Below, one piece after another: positions 24,601-36,834 of a DNA stretch of 64,000 nucleotides. The first letter of the stretch is position 1, and each line of letters opens with the position of its first letter. The DNA is taken from NCBI RefSeq assembly GCF_037975245.1, contig NC_092576.1:36670611-36734610 (forward strand). Reading direction: 5' to 3'. This stretch comes from Apostichopus japonicus. Taxonomy: Eukaryota; Echinodermata; Holothuroidea; Aspidochirotida; Stichopodidae. The translations under genes and the position numbers were made by a program. The notes below the pieces were generated by a model. The model did not search any database and had not been told where the DNA came from. It saw nothing but the letters and a program-made list of their open reading frames with translations.

Positions 24601-27600
24601 GGCAGTCTTTCTTTACAGAACACGTTGGTAGAACACGAAGGACTCTACGCGTGTGTTCACGATAACGGTGTCAGTGGCGGCATTGTGTTGTATGATGTGC
24701 TTGTGATGGGTATGATTGTTTATATCATTATATATTTTATGCTTTTCAGTCTACACTGAATCACCAACATAGCATAAGCACATCGGTATTTGCATAAATT
24801 CCCCAAATTGTGTAATACTTTATTTCATCAAATTATCAAACTGTTACTATGTACGTTGAGAATGAGTGTTAATGATGAACTTTGTAAGGGCTTTATCAAT
24901 ATATGCGCAAATACCCCTGTTTGTATTGAATTTTTATTTTTGTTTATTTTAGTTCCCATTTATTCGATCGCTATACCAGGCAAACACTGAGTCAATAACA
25001 TTATCCATGTCAGTATATGTCAAACCTACACGGAATGGCCATCTCCCGTGGACACTTTGATACTTGTCCATGTTATACTGATATCTGTTTGTGTATCAAA
25101 AACTCGGGAAAATTATGGCGAAACCGCTGTTCCTCGTAAACGATGCACTCTTATGATTCACACTACAGTCGCATGTAAAGTTCCACAAGCAAAACGAACT
25201 TACGCATGCATCTAGAAACTTGAACATGTGTCGTGCTTTGTTCCAGTATATGCCAACACACAGCTTGTAATGTAATGTTAAACTATAAGACAAATTCTTA
25301 ATTTTGACAGAAAGTCGTTTTCGTGTAACGCGGTATCGCAAGATATATGTTCGTTTGGGCACATGGTTTGATTTCTTCATGCTATATACCATTCGACCTC
25401 GTAACAGTTACGGGATCAACAGACTTAAACTCTAACACCAAATATAATATATTTCATGTATTATTTCCTTTCAGTTGATCCAACTCCAGTTTTTCCAGTG
25501 ATAGATGGATGCAATCACCAACAATATTGCGTCCTGGAGAAACAACCTCAGGACGTTTTGACTTGCTCTGTGCTGGGAATAAGACCTAAAGTGGCTCTTG
25601 AATGGAGAGCCGTTCGAGAGGAAACAGCCATTGACTTTACACAACATCAACTTAAGGAGACACAGATGGGTGACTTGTATGATATATCTCTGACGGTTAA
25701 TTTTGACTTTACTCAAACAACTCAAAATAAAGTTACCGTAGAGTGTCGCGCTGTAGGAGAGAATGCTGACCTATTCAGCCTTTCTACGAAGATTGATCTC
25801 CTCTTTCCAAATGGTTAGTTAATACACGTCTCGTTTAATGCGCAGCTTTGAGAAGTATATTCATGATTACTCGTTGTTTCTTACCATTTCTGTATTTTTG
25901 TTTATGTATAGTGCTTCCCACAGAACAGAGATCATACACCTTTACAATAACTATAATCGCCGTTTTGGTCACAATGATGATGATGATAATCACAGCCGCT
26001 GTGGTGATTATATGCAGAATAAGAGGTACATAATACTATTAATTTAACACGATTTATACATATTTTGGCTATATGTGTATATCGGTATTTTTCAACAACA
26101 ACAATCCCTAAAACATAGAATACTAGACGTAATCACGTATGTCAAGATTATGATTTCATTAAAGTGAAACATTATGATAAACGAGCATTCTTTTCTTGAT
26201 AAACTATACTAATTCCTAAAGTGCTTCTTTTATCTAATAATAACGGAGGATGAAATTCATTTTCTTTAGGGTCAACTTAAGGTACCATAATATCATTTTT
26301 ATTCTGAACGAGAACACATCTTGTAAATAATCACGCAAACCATGCAAGTCAATGAAGCATTTTCTTTCCATAACAAACTATTATGATACACACATGATTC
26401 TACATCGGTTTATTTTTAAATAAATCTTCGTATTCTTTTCAGCGAGGAAAATGAAACGAATTAAGCCTGGTGATACAGAACATGAGGTAATGTTAATTAA
26501 TTTACTTTCTTTCATAACTGAAGCAGGCTATTTGTTATACAGTGATGCGCCGTTTACACGATGTATGATTCTTAACGATATATATGATACGATACCATAA
26601 CAAAATCTTTGTTCTCACCACATACGATAAATATATGCGATAAATGCATCTTAGACGTCTCCGGAAATATTGCTGTTGTCTCTTTTGCAATCAACTGTCA
26701 TGATGCAGAATATTTGTGCATACACTTCGCAAAATGACACAACGATACATCATGTCGGCAACTGTACAATGTGTGTTAAACAGCTTCGATAGAATTGAAA
26801 GATTTTTTTGTCGCTCAGCTCTATAAGGATCAAATGTAGAGACGAGAAATCGCTGTCGGAAATATTATTGTTACAAAATATTAAACTTTATCTTATCGTT
26901 ATCAAGTGTATTACAACCAGTGGTGTGTTTATTATTCACAGGGTATCCCAATGATGGAAAATACCAATGGTATGTGTTACAGAAAATACTTATTTACCTT
27001 AATATCTTAAATTGGTTAATTTAATAATTTGTTGTTTAATAATTTAATAATTTGTTTTTGTCTAGAAATCCTTATATGAATAGTCTGGTTAATACAGAGT
27101 GACACTGCCCGCCAAATGGGTAAAGTTTGATACATTTTATTTAAAATTAATAACGAGTTATATATTTGAAACTCATCGTATATATTGCTAACCATGATTC
27201 TTCTTTTCACAGGAAAAGCTGAGCGTTTCATCGAACATTTAAAAGCAAAATATGAAATATTTTACGATTCTGTGCAACCAATACCCTACATTAAAGATAG
27301 GATTTATTGCGTGGACAAGGTATTTGTTGAGGGCGGTATTGAATACATGACAGGTATATCTGGAGGACAGGCACAGTGGGATAAATTGTCATCCTATCAA
27401 GAATTAGTCAAAGAAAACTGTTTAAAGACAAAGCGACAGATTCTTGAAGGTGAACCTGGCTACGGCAAGTCAACGTTGACTTTACAGTTACTTTATGACT
27501 GGTGCAAATCTCACTCTAAGACCTCATCACGTGGAGTAGACGTTATTATATATTTACGTCTAAGGCAACTTAGAGGAGTCGAATCGATTTTTAGTGCGAT

Positions 27601-28931
27601 CAGACAATTCATTCTACCTAGGGATTCAGATATAAGTGAGGAAGATATAAAAGAAATATTGAATCACATGAGCTCCGTGCTGGTTTTACTTGATGGCTTC
27701 GATGAGTATCCCGATCAAGAAAGTACCGAAACAGACATTTATCACATCATGAAGAAAGACATGTTTCAGGGGTTTAACGTCATTCTAACGACAAGACCAT
27801 CTTGTGTACCAACATATTTTGCACCTCACTCCGACCGTGTACGGCTTACAGGGTTCGGTGAAGAGGCGCGTAAAAAATATGTTGAAAAGGCTGTTGTTGG
27901 AAAATGTGGAGAAGCAGTGAACGAGCTCTTGAGGAAATTAGAAGAAAATCCTGTTCTTGATGACCTTTGTCAGGTTCCTCTATTCTTTGTAACATTTGCG
28001 CACATGACGTACGAAGGCGAGCATTCTTTAACATTCAATTCTGTGACTAGTTTTTTCCGGTATATGATATCTTGTTTTCACAGTCATATGAAGAATAAAA
28101 TGAGAGACAAAAATGTCACAAACTTTGCGTTGTTAGAAAAAGAACACAAAGTACTAGACAAAATAGCCTTTGAAGCTTTGAGTGGAAAGAATCAGAAACT
28201 TGTTTGGAATCGTGAGCAGCTTCGCAATCAGCTAGGAAACGAGTTCTACGATCAGTATCTTCGAATTGGTATATTCGTGGAAGAAGAAGTGTTAAATATC
28301 GCGGATACACCAAACGCACAATATGATATTCCGTACAATACAGAGGTTCACTTTTACCACAAAATCTTTTGTGAGTGGTATGCTGCACATTACATTGCTG
28401 AACAATTATCTGGTAGATATACTGCTTGTATCAACAAACTTTTGAAAAAGTTAGATCCTTTTGACCTGCAGTATTTGTACAGATTTGCGTGTGGACTTAA
28501 CAAAATTGCCGGAGAGAAAATTATCGAACACCTTCAGAAGAAAAAAGAAAGTACAAAGTTTGCAATTTTGTGCATGCTAGAACAGGAAGAGAAAACTGAC
28601 AGCTTTATAAAATCAGTCTCTGATTTAGTTTCGTCTGAAGTAACATACATTAATACGGAAGATAGTAAACTACTACAGAGGTCTACACTACAAATACTAG
28701 ATGTTGCATCGAAAAATCAGGTAAGTAACGGTTTACGAAATAACGTGTTTTAATAGCTATATAGAAAACAATCACTAATCTAGAAAAACAGGTATAAATA
28801 ACAAACATTACGTCATACCATGATTTCAACCATAACAGGAGGCGATCCACACAAAGTCAGATGCAGACCAAGACCGTCAGCACTTGCTGAATACCATCGT
28901 ATTTGCAAATGTTGTACTCAACATGCGATAA
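18634..28931 (+). CDS. Transmembrane Ig-domain NACHT receptor (Ig x4 - TM - NACHT), short isoform
   Basis: Nine exons give a 1051-residue protein: 18634-18694, 20043-20357, 24056-24709, 25475-25813, 25912-26025, 26443-26486, 26942-26969, 27213-28720 and 28839-28931 (stop TAA). All borders are GT..AG and the summed length, 3156 nt, is a multiple of three. Order: signal peptide (1-20), four Ig-like domains (~25-120, 130-225, 245-330, 350-440), one membrane helix (~467-491) followed by a basic stop-transfer stretch, a short linker, then a NACHT NTPase with Walker A GEPGYGKS (598-605), Walker B LVLLDGFDE (675-683), sensor LTTRPS (710-715) and the winged-helix signature HFYHKIFCEWYAAHYIAEQL (~898-917). 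The predicted role is surface recognition coupled to nucleotide-driven oligomerisation inside the cell, by analogy with NLR and Ig receptors. No ligand or partner can be named. No death, CARD or TIR domain is seen. Confidence 0.9.
18880..19965. repeat. Degenerate ~250-bp tandem repeat in receptor intron 1
   Basis: Successive units share GTAAACACGATAT(C/A), AGATAGGAA(T/A)C, GGTCAAAGATCAT and TGGATACTTCTC. One internal stretch, GCAGTCAAGTTGGGGTATGC at about 19434, resembles the start of the 49.29-kb element (GCAGTCAGGTTGGCGTATG), so both may belong to one element family with internal tandem units. Confidence 0.6.
20043..20357 (+). CDS. Receptor exon 2: V-like Ig domain 1
   Basis: Residues 21-125. 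Cys43 (LIPCSC) and Trp55 (AWVN) are the expected B- and C-strand landmarks, and NGSLLINNVTASHESVYRV is the E-F region. The usual Tyr-x-Cys reads Tyr103-Arg-Val105, so the second core cysteine is missing at its normal place; Cys119 further on could pair instead. Phase 1 at both ends, as in many Ig exons. Confidence 0.85.
20358..24055. other. Receptor intron 2 (3.7 kb)
   Basis: AT-rich sequence with no exon or transposable element I can recognise. No further Ig exon was spotted, though a diverged one could be missed. Confidence 0.5.
24056..24709 (+). CDS. Receptor exon 3: Ig domains 2 and 3
   Basis: One exon, phase 1 to phase 1, holds two Ig-like domains without an intron between them. Domain 2 has Cys158, Trp171 and Cys217, plus an extra pair Cys138/Cys146 near its start. 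Domain 3 has Cys262, Trp272 and the canonical EGLYAC (Cys325). A small open extension beyond the donor ends in TGA and is intronic. Confidence 0.87.
25475..25813 (+). CDS. Receptor exon 4: Ig domain 4
   Basis: Cys374, Trp387 and Cys434 mark the fold. It is a paralogue of domain 2: both open with P-V-I-acidic-x-Cys, carry an extra early cysteine pair (here Cys356/Cys362) and share RP-x-V-x-L-x-W. Phase 1 at both ends would allow domain shuffling or skipping without a frameshift. Confidence 0.87.
25912..26025 (+). CDS. Receptor exon 5: transmembrane helix
   Basis: Residues ~467-491 are a continuous hydrophobic segment, FTITIIAVLVTMMMMIITAA then VVIIC, followed by RIR. This places the Ig domains outside and the NACHT module inside the cell. 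Confidence 0.88.
26443..26969 (+). CDS. Receptor exons 6 and 7: juxtamembrane linker microexons
   Basis: Exon 6 (26443-26486, 44 nt) encodes basic ARKMKRIKPG then DTEHE; exon 7 (26942-26969, 28 nt) encodes GIPMMENTN. They connect membrane helix and NACHT in frame. Exon 7 alone is not a multiple of three, so skipping only it would break the frame; skipping both (72 nt) would keep it. Confidence 0.8.
27213..28720 (+). CDS. Receptor exon 8: NACHT NTPase module
   Basis: A single 1.5-kb exon encodes the whole NACHT and associated helical/winged-helix regions, typical of NLR genes. Walker A, Walker B (DGFDE, with the extra acidic residue of the NACHT family), sensor TTRPS and the LCQVPLF helix are present. 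The last ~40 residues (FIKSVSDLVSS ... LQILDVASKNQ) are homologous to the separate exon at 39385-39504. The donor CAG|GTAAGT is in phase 0. Confidence 0.93.
28839..28931 (+). CDS. Receptor exon 9: private terminal exon of the short isoform
   Basis: It follows a good acceptor (ATAACAG) in phase 0, encodes EAIHTKSDADQDRQHLLNTI and ten more residues, then TAA. It does not resemble the LRR-like exon that the exon-8 donor could reach instead. No AATAAA is obvious close downstream, so usage needs transcript support. Confidence 0.65.
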   Translation, partial: EAIHTKSDADQDRQHLLNTIVFANVVLNMR

Positions 28932-29089
28932 GCGATCATATATTCATCATCTGGAGATATAACGTTTATGATTTGCTGTTGTTATAATAATATTTGAAGG
29001 TAGGTATAATTAATGTGAATCATGTAGAACTATGCCTAACGTATCAAGCGCATATCCAGGGGGAGGGCGTTGGGGGCGCGCGCCCACCG

Positions 29090-29230
29090 GGTAAGAAAAA
29101 GGGGAGAGAAAAAAAAAAGAGAAGAAAAAAGGGAAAAAAGGGGGAGAAAAGAAGAGGAGGAAGGAGAGGAAGGTAGGGAAAAGAAAAAGAAGAAACAGAG
29201 AAACAGGAGAAAATGAGGGAGTAGAAGATA
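29090..29230. repeat. Purine-rich low-complexity tract
   Basis: An almost pure A/G stretch follows a short GC-rich segment (GGGGGCGCGCGCCCACCGGG) resembling the edge of a dispersed element. The proline/serine/phenylalanine-rich open frames on the opposite strand are compositional artefacts. Confidence 0.8.
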
Positions 29231-29404
29231 AACGCCAAGACACCAGGAAGAGAAAGAGGAACAGTCATAATTACAGCGCTGATCACTATTATATACACAG
29301 AGTAGACAGTCACGGATCGCTGATTTCGAAAGGTGCGTGCGCCTCACCCTACCCCTTACACCGACAACTCCATTTTTGAGGTTTCCATGTCTCTTCTCTC
29401 ACTA

Positions 29405-29700
<296 letters not shown>

Positions 29701-30169
29701 ACTATATATGGTCTATCGTAACGCGTGTATGTGTAATGGACGCCTTAAACAATTGTACAAGTGTGCTATTAACCAACTGTGGCTGGTCTCGAACTCTACC
29801 TACGCCCTACCCCTCTTATCGCTTTCCGATGAGTTAACGACCTTCGCCCGTAGTACCAAGACCTTGACAAAATCCGGCAACACACCACTTCATCGATAAC
29901 AAGTGATCGGGTTGTGTATTAGTGACGTCTAGAGTTCGTGCACTGAACTACATGGAGTGTGACCACTCCCAATTTTGAAATTTCCCAAGATCAGGCCCCC
30001 AAAAATCCCAAGAAATCCCAAGGACACTGTACTGTATGGATATCTAGCGATATCTAGAGATGAACATCTCAAGATCTTCCCTAAACTGAAGGCAGATAGA
30101 GAATCGAAGCCTTCATTGTGTATTGAACTTGAAACTGTGAGTCTTTCGAAATGAAAAGAATGTGGGGCA

Positions 30170-31149
30170 CAGTAGTGTAACTCCCTTGGAATCGAACCGT
30201 GCTGAGCCGGGGCCCGACCAAAAAGGGCCCCCGCTATACTGATGCACAGAAAAAGGGTACCTCTTTGGATAGAGAGGGCCCGTTTTACTAGGAAAGAAAA
30301 ACTCATGCAAGACTGAACAAGACAACATACATATTTTCACGTGGTACGGAATACGGACATCATGATCATAGGCTTATTGGTTATAAATGTATGCATCGAG
30401 CTAGTTGTGTTATTTATTATTATAATGAAAACAAAGTATATTATTTTAAAAAAAATCCAGTCAATAATGTACTGAGTACAACATCGGGACATGATCTTTT
30501 TAAAAATTCTAAAACAATAACCCAACACCCCACAGACTTGAAACTGCGTGCATTTGAAAAAAAAAAGGCAGGGCTTTCATATAAATATAATAATAACAGG
30601 TAAGAATAAAGATGCCTTCGATGTATCGCATGGTAAGATTAAAATACAGGAAATTAGGCTTAGATGGAGACAAAGTTTCAGCCAAAATTAGGCCTATGCT
30701 TAGATGTGATTATTGTATTTGTACAGTAGTCTCCATTATACTTTCATACAGTATGGGGGGGGGGGGGGAGAGAGACTCTCCCCCTGGAAAATAAAAAAAT
30801 AGAAAAAAAATAAGTTAAGCATTTGACATTTCAATGATTTTACCCAACCAACAGTTCTTTAGTTATGTTCATTGCATACGGACCCATCATGCATTACTGA
30901 AATTATTGAAACTCAAAATCCTAAGAGATCTCAAAATAAATTCTGACGATCTAGGAGTATTTTTTAAGCAAAGCAAAGCAAATCTGCGTACGCTCCGCTG
31001 AGATAAAATCAAGTAATGTGTTACACCTGTAAGACCTACTGACCCCCCCCCCCTTGTGAACATTTCGGCGGACGTGCTTGCTTGGACCTCCTGATAGGGG
31101 GCCCCTTTGGGCCGGGAGCTGGTCCCCCAGGCTCATCGTTACGCCACTG
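30170..31149. mobile_element. hAT-like non-autonomous element 1 (8-bp TSD GTGGGGCA)
   Basis: The left end CAGTAGTGTAACTCC and right end CGTTACGCCACTG are imperfect terminal inverted repeats. The element is flanked by exact 8-bp duplications GTGGGGCA at 30162-30169 and 31150-31157. No transposase frame is seen. It lies between the NACHT exon and the LRR-like exons. Confidence 0.85.
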
Positions 31150-31339
31150 GTGGGGCATTGCAAAATAAACAGATAAAAGTTATTTATTTCAGTCTCATTT
31201 CAATTATTCGAATTTGTTAAGCAAACAGCAGATATCACATCAGTGAGCATGAACATGGCGTTCCAGGATGAACAGCCTCCAAACCGTATATGTGTGTAGT
31301 GTTCGGTTTCAGAAATATCTGGTATTTTTCACATCCTTC

Positions 31340-33710
31340 ACATTTGCATGAGTGCAGGCGCGTGGCAACTGTCATCCCCAAAATTGTTCTGGTTGCCACA
31401 GCCCTATTTTACTTTTTTTATCAGCAAACCAAATTTCAATACGGATGCGGTCCGTCTCGTGGGCGCAGATCAGTCCTGGACAATGGTGGGGACGCGTGTC
31501 TGTTCTCTGATACTATCTAGGCGAAGCGCGACCATGGGTTCGCCCGTAGCGTAAACATTTTTTTGGGGGGCAAATATACCTCCAGATCGCCGGAAATAAC
31601 ACTTCCCAGACCCAATGATGCTCTCAAACCTTAAATTTTTAGCTCCCATGGCTTAGAAATTTAGTTGGGGAAAATACATGGGCGTCTTCAGAAAACAAAA
31701 TCATGGGACAAATAATCCAAGTAGACTTTGGTATACGATGGGTCTGCGGTCCTCTCACAGAAAACAATTATGGACTGCCGCAAGTGCAATTTCCTTCCAA
31801 TTGTTGATAAATGTAAGAAAATGAGAACTGCTGCATGTCGTTTGCACAATGCTGGATCAAACTGCGCCAAAGTTCAACACAGGGGAATTTGCAATGCGGC
31901 ATTTGATCAGACAAATTGGTGGGGACACGGTATATCATGTCCTCACCACTGATCGCTGGAAATGGCACTTCCCAGGCAGGGACGTCGCTAAAGGGGGGGT
32001 GTCTCATCCCCCCCCCCAATCTTGGTAAAAATGACGATAGTTGGAAAATTTGAGTGCGAGAGTCGGATTTTTCGACTGTCGGAATCTCCGACTGTCGCAC
32101 TCTAATTTTTCTAACTGTCGCACTCTTATTTTCATATGTTCTTGTAATTTGTAAGTGACATAAAATTTTCGATCAAAATTGACCTTTAAACAGTCATATT
32201 TACCACGTTTTCCTCGTCACATTGAGATATTGTATCTCGCGATCCTTATATTCCACCATACAAAACTTCGTATGATTTTGAATACTCTAAACAGAATACA
32301 ACACTCGCCAGCTTCAATTCGGATAATTTATGTATTAATTTTGCTATTGGGTGGGTCGACCCTGTTCGCTAGCTTCAAGTAAGTTCAGGATATACCAGGG
32401 ACGCAGCCAGGGGGAGCAGGGGAGCGACTGCACCCCCCCCCCTTGATTGTCGAAAAAAATGTTTAAAAAATGTTGTTTTTTTAGCACGGTATTTTGTCAG
32501 TGCTCTTTTGATCTTGAATACTCGTCAGCTCCGTTAACTCGATTATAATCGTAATAACATCCAGGCCTACTAATTCAACTACTTACTTAGTTTGGCAGAT
32601 GCAATTAGCTATATTTAGCCTATAGCCTTTTTCAAACCTATACAGTTGGCCAATGCGTAATAAAATACATATTGCCTACCTAACCTCACTCGATGGAATG
32701 TCACGAACCGTATGCACAACGACGACGACAACATGCGTTCTCATCCTTTCTGTATGATTCGTCATAAGTTGTTGCACGAACAGCATGTTATGAAGCTAAG
32801 CTAGCAATCGTACGTGATACGCACTTCCTATAAATAATTATTAAACTGCTAATACACGGCGATAACGATATTTTTTTAGGCCACTGCAAATCTGGCTGTC
32901 TTAAAAAATTTGATAGCTTATATTGTCCATCAGTTAAGTTCGTCAAATGTATTAAAGTCCAGACATTGGACTATAAACAAGAATCATCCTTCTGGAAAAA
33001 TTGTAAAAGAACACTATATGTTAGTCTTTCTCATATATTACGTAAAGAACATGTAAAAGAATTCAAACAGGAAACAAAATCTGTTGATTATATGATCATA
33101 TGATAATGATGAAACTGGCAACAAATTGCCCCAGATCGCATCTAAAGACCTTCAATTGTTCAAAAATATCCTCTCCCCTTAGACCCCTCCCCCATATCAA
33201 TCGCAAAAAGTGCTCCCCCTTTCAAATTCCTGGCTACTTCGTTGGGATTTACATTGTCTCTATGGTATACAATTGAAACACTCAATGCTAATCTATGGAA
33301 GTTTAAAAGTGCCATAAACATAAGCAAAAACTTTGCCTCATAAGGTACAAATGTATCGAAAAAAGTTCGGAACAAAAGTGCAGTCGCGAAAGATGGGGTG
33401 TCTGACTAACACTGACCGTATCGTTGACGATTAGTGCGTTGGGGGGGGGGGGGGGGTACAAGGCAGCAGTCGGAATTTTCTGGCTCCAAAACCCATCCAG
33501 TTGGAATTTCAGCCACTACACCCCCCCCCCCCCGCCCCAATCGTCAGGCCTTAGCTACGTCCCTGTTCCCAGGCCTTGTTAGTTGCATCTTAGCATTTTC
33601 TATTTTGGAATTACTAGTGATATCATCAAAAATATGCTCAACGGGGGGGGGGCGGTCGACCCTTCGCCCCCCCCCCCCCCCTTGGCTTTGCGCCTGCAGT
33701 TAGAAATCTT
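31340..33710. repeat. Dispersed repeat block interrupted by a hAT-like element
   Basis: Pieces at about 31577-31660 and 31945-31976/33574-33630 share GATCGCCGGAAAT, CTTCCCAGG and TTGCATCTTAGCATTTTCTA with a copy at 62283-62375 (GATTGCCGGAAATGGCATTT). G and C homopolymer tracts border it. Confidence 0.65.
31977..33565. mobile_element. hAT-like element 2 (8-bp TSD TTCCCAGG)
   Basis: Ends CAGGGACGTCGCTAA and TTAGCTACGTCCCTG form inverted repeats. Exact TTCCCAGG duplications sit at 31969-31976 and 33566-33573. The uninterrupted paralogue at about 62300 reads GGCATTTCCCAGGCACTTGT, a natural empty site. A second left-end-like string, CAGGGACGCAGCCAGGGGG (about 32396), lies inside and may be a further nested piece. 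No transposase is recognised. Confidence 0.85.
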
Positions 33711-34149
33711 TTAGTAAACAGGCCAAATGGAAACCCAGTGAACCCATATCGATGTGGATCATAATGATTGTACGTACTTACACTCATACACAAGAGATGT
33801 ACATGTACATACATTATGATAATAATCATAAGTGACAACTAACTAGACGGTCACAGGTCACAGAAACGACCACGAACTCACCGAAGTGTCGTTTACCTCA
33901 TGAAGCAATTATAGCCACCAAAAAAAAAACTATGCCACCAAATATTTGGGGGGATATTAGATACTATATACTACTATATACCCCTACCTAAAATATTGGG
34001 GGACATGTCCCCCGTCCCCCCCCCCCCCCCATGATCGCCGCCCATGCGTAGAATCACCTACAAAAGCAATGATCCACAGGAGATGCGATGAGGTCGAACA
34101 TGATGTGTGACTGGTGTCACTTCAAAAAGGTTATGGATGAAAACAAAAA

Positions 34150-34325
34150 CTATTTGGAAATTCTTGGGTCTCAGGCAAAAGTGTACATCTGGTTGGTCAT
34201 TTCAAGCCCGAGAAGTCTCATTTCCGGTGATCTGGGGAGGTACCAAAACCAGAATTTTTGGGGAACGATGCGCGCCAATCGATGGCGCTCCGCTTAGATA
34301 GTAATTCGCGCCCCGGGTTAGAAAA
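34150..34325. mobile_element. Partial copy of the hAT-like family
   Basis: It shares CATTTCCGGTGATCT and GGCGCTCCGCTTAGATAGT with the complete insertion at 44125-44517. Its ends and target duplication are not clear. Confidence 0.65.
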
Positions 34326-34329
34326 TCCT

Positions 34330-36628
34330 TGGTACGACCTGAATAATGTATGGTAGACAATAAAACAAACACGATAGGACCATTCATTTATCTCCAAATG
34401 TTTCAAAAGTATCATTAATAAGAAAAAGAGTTGGAACCCTGCAGATCGAAAAGAAATATAAATCTACCATCAAGGTAATTGTTCCTATATCTCTAGTCTT
34501 GACTCAACACCCTCGACCCCTGTAACACATTTGTTTAGTATGTGCGCCCTTCATTATGCACAACCAGTCGATATATTCCAATTTGAATATGCATAATTAC
34601 GAAGTGCCATATTCCTTCTTTATTTTTTTATTTAGAAGGAAATTAAAAGTCCAATTAATATTGGCTTATTAAATTTACACAAGTTTCATGTAATTTGATA
34701 CAGTAGAAGGAATGTTTGAAGAAGAATAGCCAAAGCCTGCACAATTTAACACATTTGTAAGCTTCCTTTCACGAGTACACTCAAACAACAGAACACCTGT
34801 TCTCAAATGTAAACACAGCCGCACAGTGAACGTTGATCATCTGCGCACGTAGACGTACGTATATATTCCCGCAGGGCGGGTCACGTAAAAGTACACTCTG
34901 TGTGGAGATTCAGTTCGTTACTAGCTTTACGTACACATACATGTGTATCATTATACTGTATGACTGCTAATGGACTTACACCGCGTATGGTTTGCTGATG
35001 TAATATTGACTTGCGGTAATTATAGGCCTATTTAAAGTCAACAATTATAGGCCTAAGCATGCTTGAGAGATTTTGTTTTTTTTTTCTGTAAGATTTATCG
35101 TTGCATGAATTTCAAATGAATGACTTCTTCATGTAACCTTGCCAGTCTGATTCGTTAATCATTATTGGCGTAATACTTAAGCCAATAGCTTGACGTGGTA
35201 GCCTAACGTTAGTTGTAAGAAAAAAATATGCAGGTAGGCTATAACAAATAACGTTAGCTTTTTAAAATACAAAAAAGCAAAAAGTGTGTGATCTAATACA
35301 TTGCAGACGCGTAGGCCTAGGCTACGTCTTAAACACGTCAAAAGATACCGGAGAGTGTCCGCGTTACATTCACGGTGTCAAGTGTTTCATTATCAACTTG
35401 TTAGCCTTCGTAATGTAACGTTACACTTTAACCGTTAGCTACGGCTAGTATAAGATTCTCTTAACGGGAAAAGTAAGGGCTTAGAATATAGCAATGTATA
35501 TGTATATCCTCCGTCAGCCTTTTACATTTTGATTTAATTATTGTCTCAGTCATAAAATTAGCTTCCAACTTTATCCTAAATAAATTATATACTGGGGAGT
35601 GTGGGCCTAAATAGACAAATAAGGTAAAGTTGGAAGCAGTAAGGATGGATGTTTCTGACGGATCTAGTCTTACAGTAGGTCAAACGTGAGAGATCAAAAG
35701 ATTACAGGTAATTTAAACGGTATCAACATTGAAATGGGAAAGTTAAACTCAAATGAGTCTATAAAATTACATTTTAATAAGATATTACGGTGGCTTCGTT
35801 CATACTGTGTAGGCTTAGGCTAGGCTAGGCTATGTTATTTTTAACCGGGCCGGCTATCTGTCTACGCTCCTGGTTTGTCGCTCAGCTCATGGAGCTATAG
35901 CTCCATGCTCAGCTTGAGAGTGGAAAGTTAAACATAGTACGACACGAAATTAATATAGCGCTATATAATCTTTGTGTCATTACAATGATTGGAAATGATT
36001 TTATCTTTATTATTACAAATTGATTGCAAGTAGGGTATAGGCCTATACGATAAACACACGTATCGAGATGCGCTGTATCTCCCGGGAAGAAAACTCATTT
36101 GTAATGGGTCACTCACGGCAGGAACGTTATCGAGACTCCGCTAGTGTTGCTGTAGGAATGTTTTAATACACTGACTTACAGGAATAAAGCAATAACATAG
36201 ATTATGAAAACTACAGAAATAGTAATGTATGTGCTAAATATAATATTACAGACCAAATATAAATATTTATGATATTGCTTTTTATTTTCATCTAAGTTTC
36301 ATCATCTTACGAATTTTATTTTAATAAAAGCATCATTATATCATGTTTTTTTTCATTGGTATGTTTGGCAGGCAAGTTTGAAAAGGGCACCGCTCTAATT
36401 TCTTTTTATTATTAATAATGTAAATGCAATAAAGTTCCTAATATTATGAATATTGAAATAATAAGAAATCACAGACAATTCTTTGTTAAAATTGATGATT
36501 AATGTTATAGCTTTTTTATTCATTTTTGTGTTCTATTACAGATACGTTGGATATTCATCATGTGTATTTATCCATCATGGATGAACTATAAGATAAGTTA
36601 ACTGTGATCTTTCTTTCCTATTCTTCAG
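34330..36628. other. Intronic or intergenic DNA before LRR-like exon A
   Basis: AT-rich sequence without recognised genes or elements. A short GGCTTAGGCTAGGCTAGGCT run lies at about 35814. If the long-isoform model is right, this is part of a ~7.9-kb intron from 28721 to 36628. Confidence 0.45.
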
Positions 36629-36834
36629 ATTCCAATATCTCATCTACGCCTAGAATGGTCCTTCAGTGGATTTGCCGGTAAAGATATCAGACTTGAGTCC
36701 GGTCTTAGTTTATCGAGCCTATCATCAGTAGAGAAGATATCCATCAATGCAGGAGAAAAACAAGAATTTACAGCGGAAGAAGTGATCGGACTAATAAACT
36801 ATGGAATCAAGTCACCCAGGTTCAAGGAACTATG
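36629..36834 (+). CDS. LRR-like exon A
   Basis: Phase 0 start, phase 2 end. It encodes IPISHLRLEWSFSG, SGLSLSSLSSVEKISINAG and INYGIKSPRFKEL. The closing tryptophan codon is split with exon B. Confidence 0.82.
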
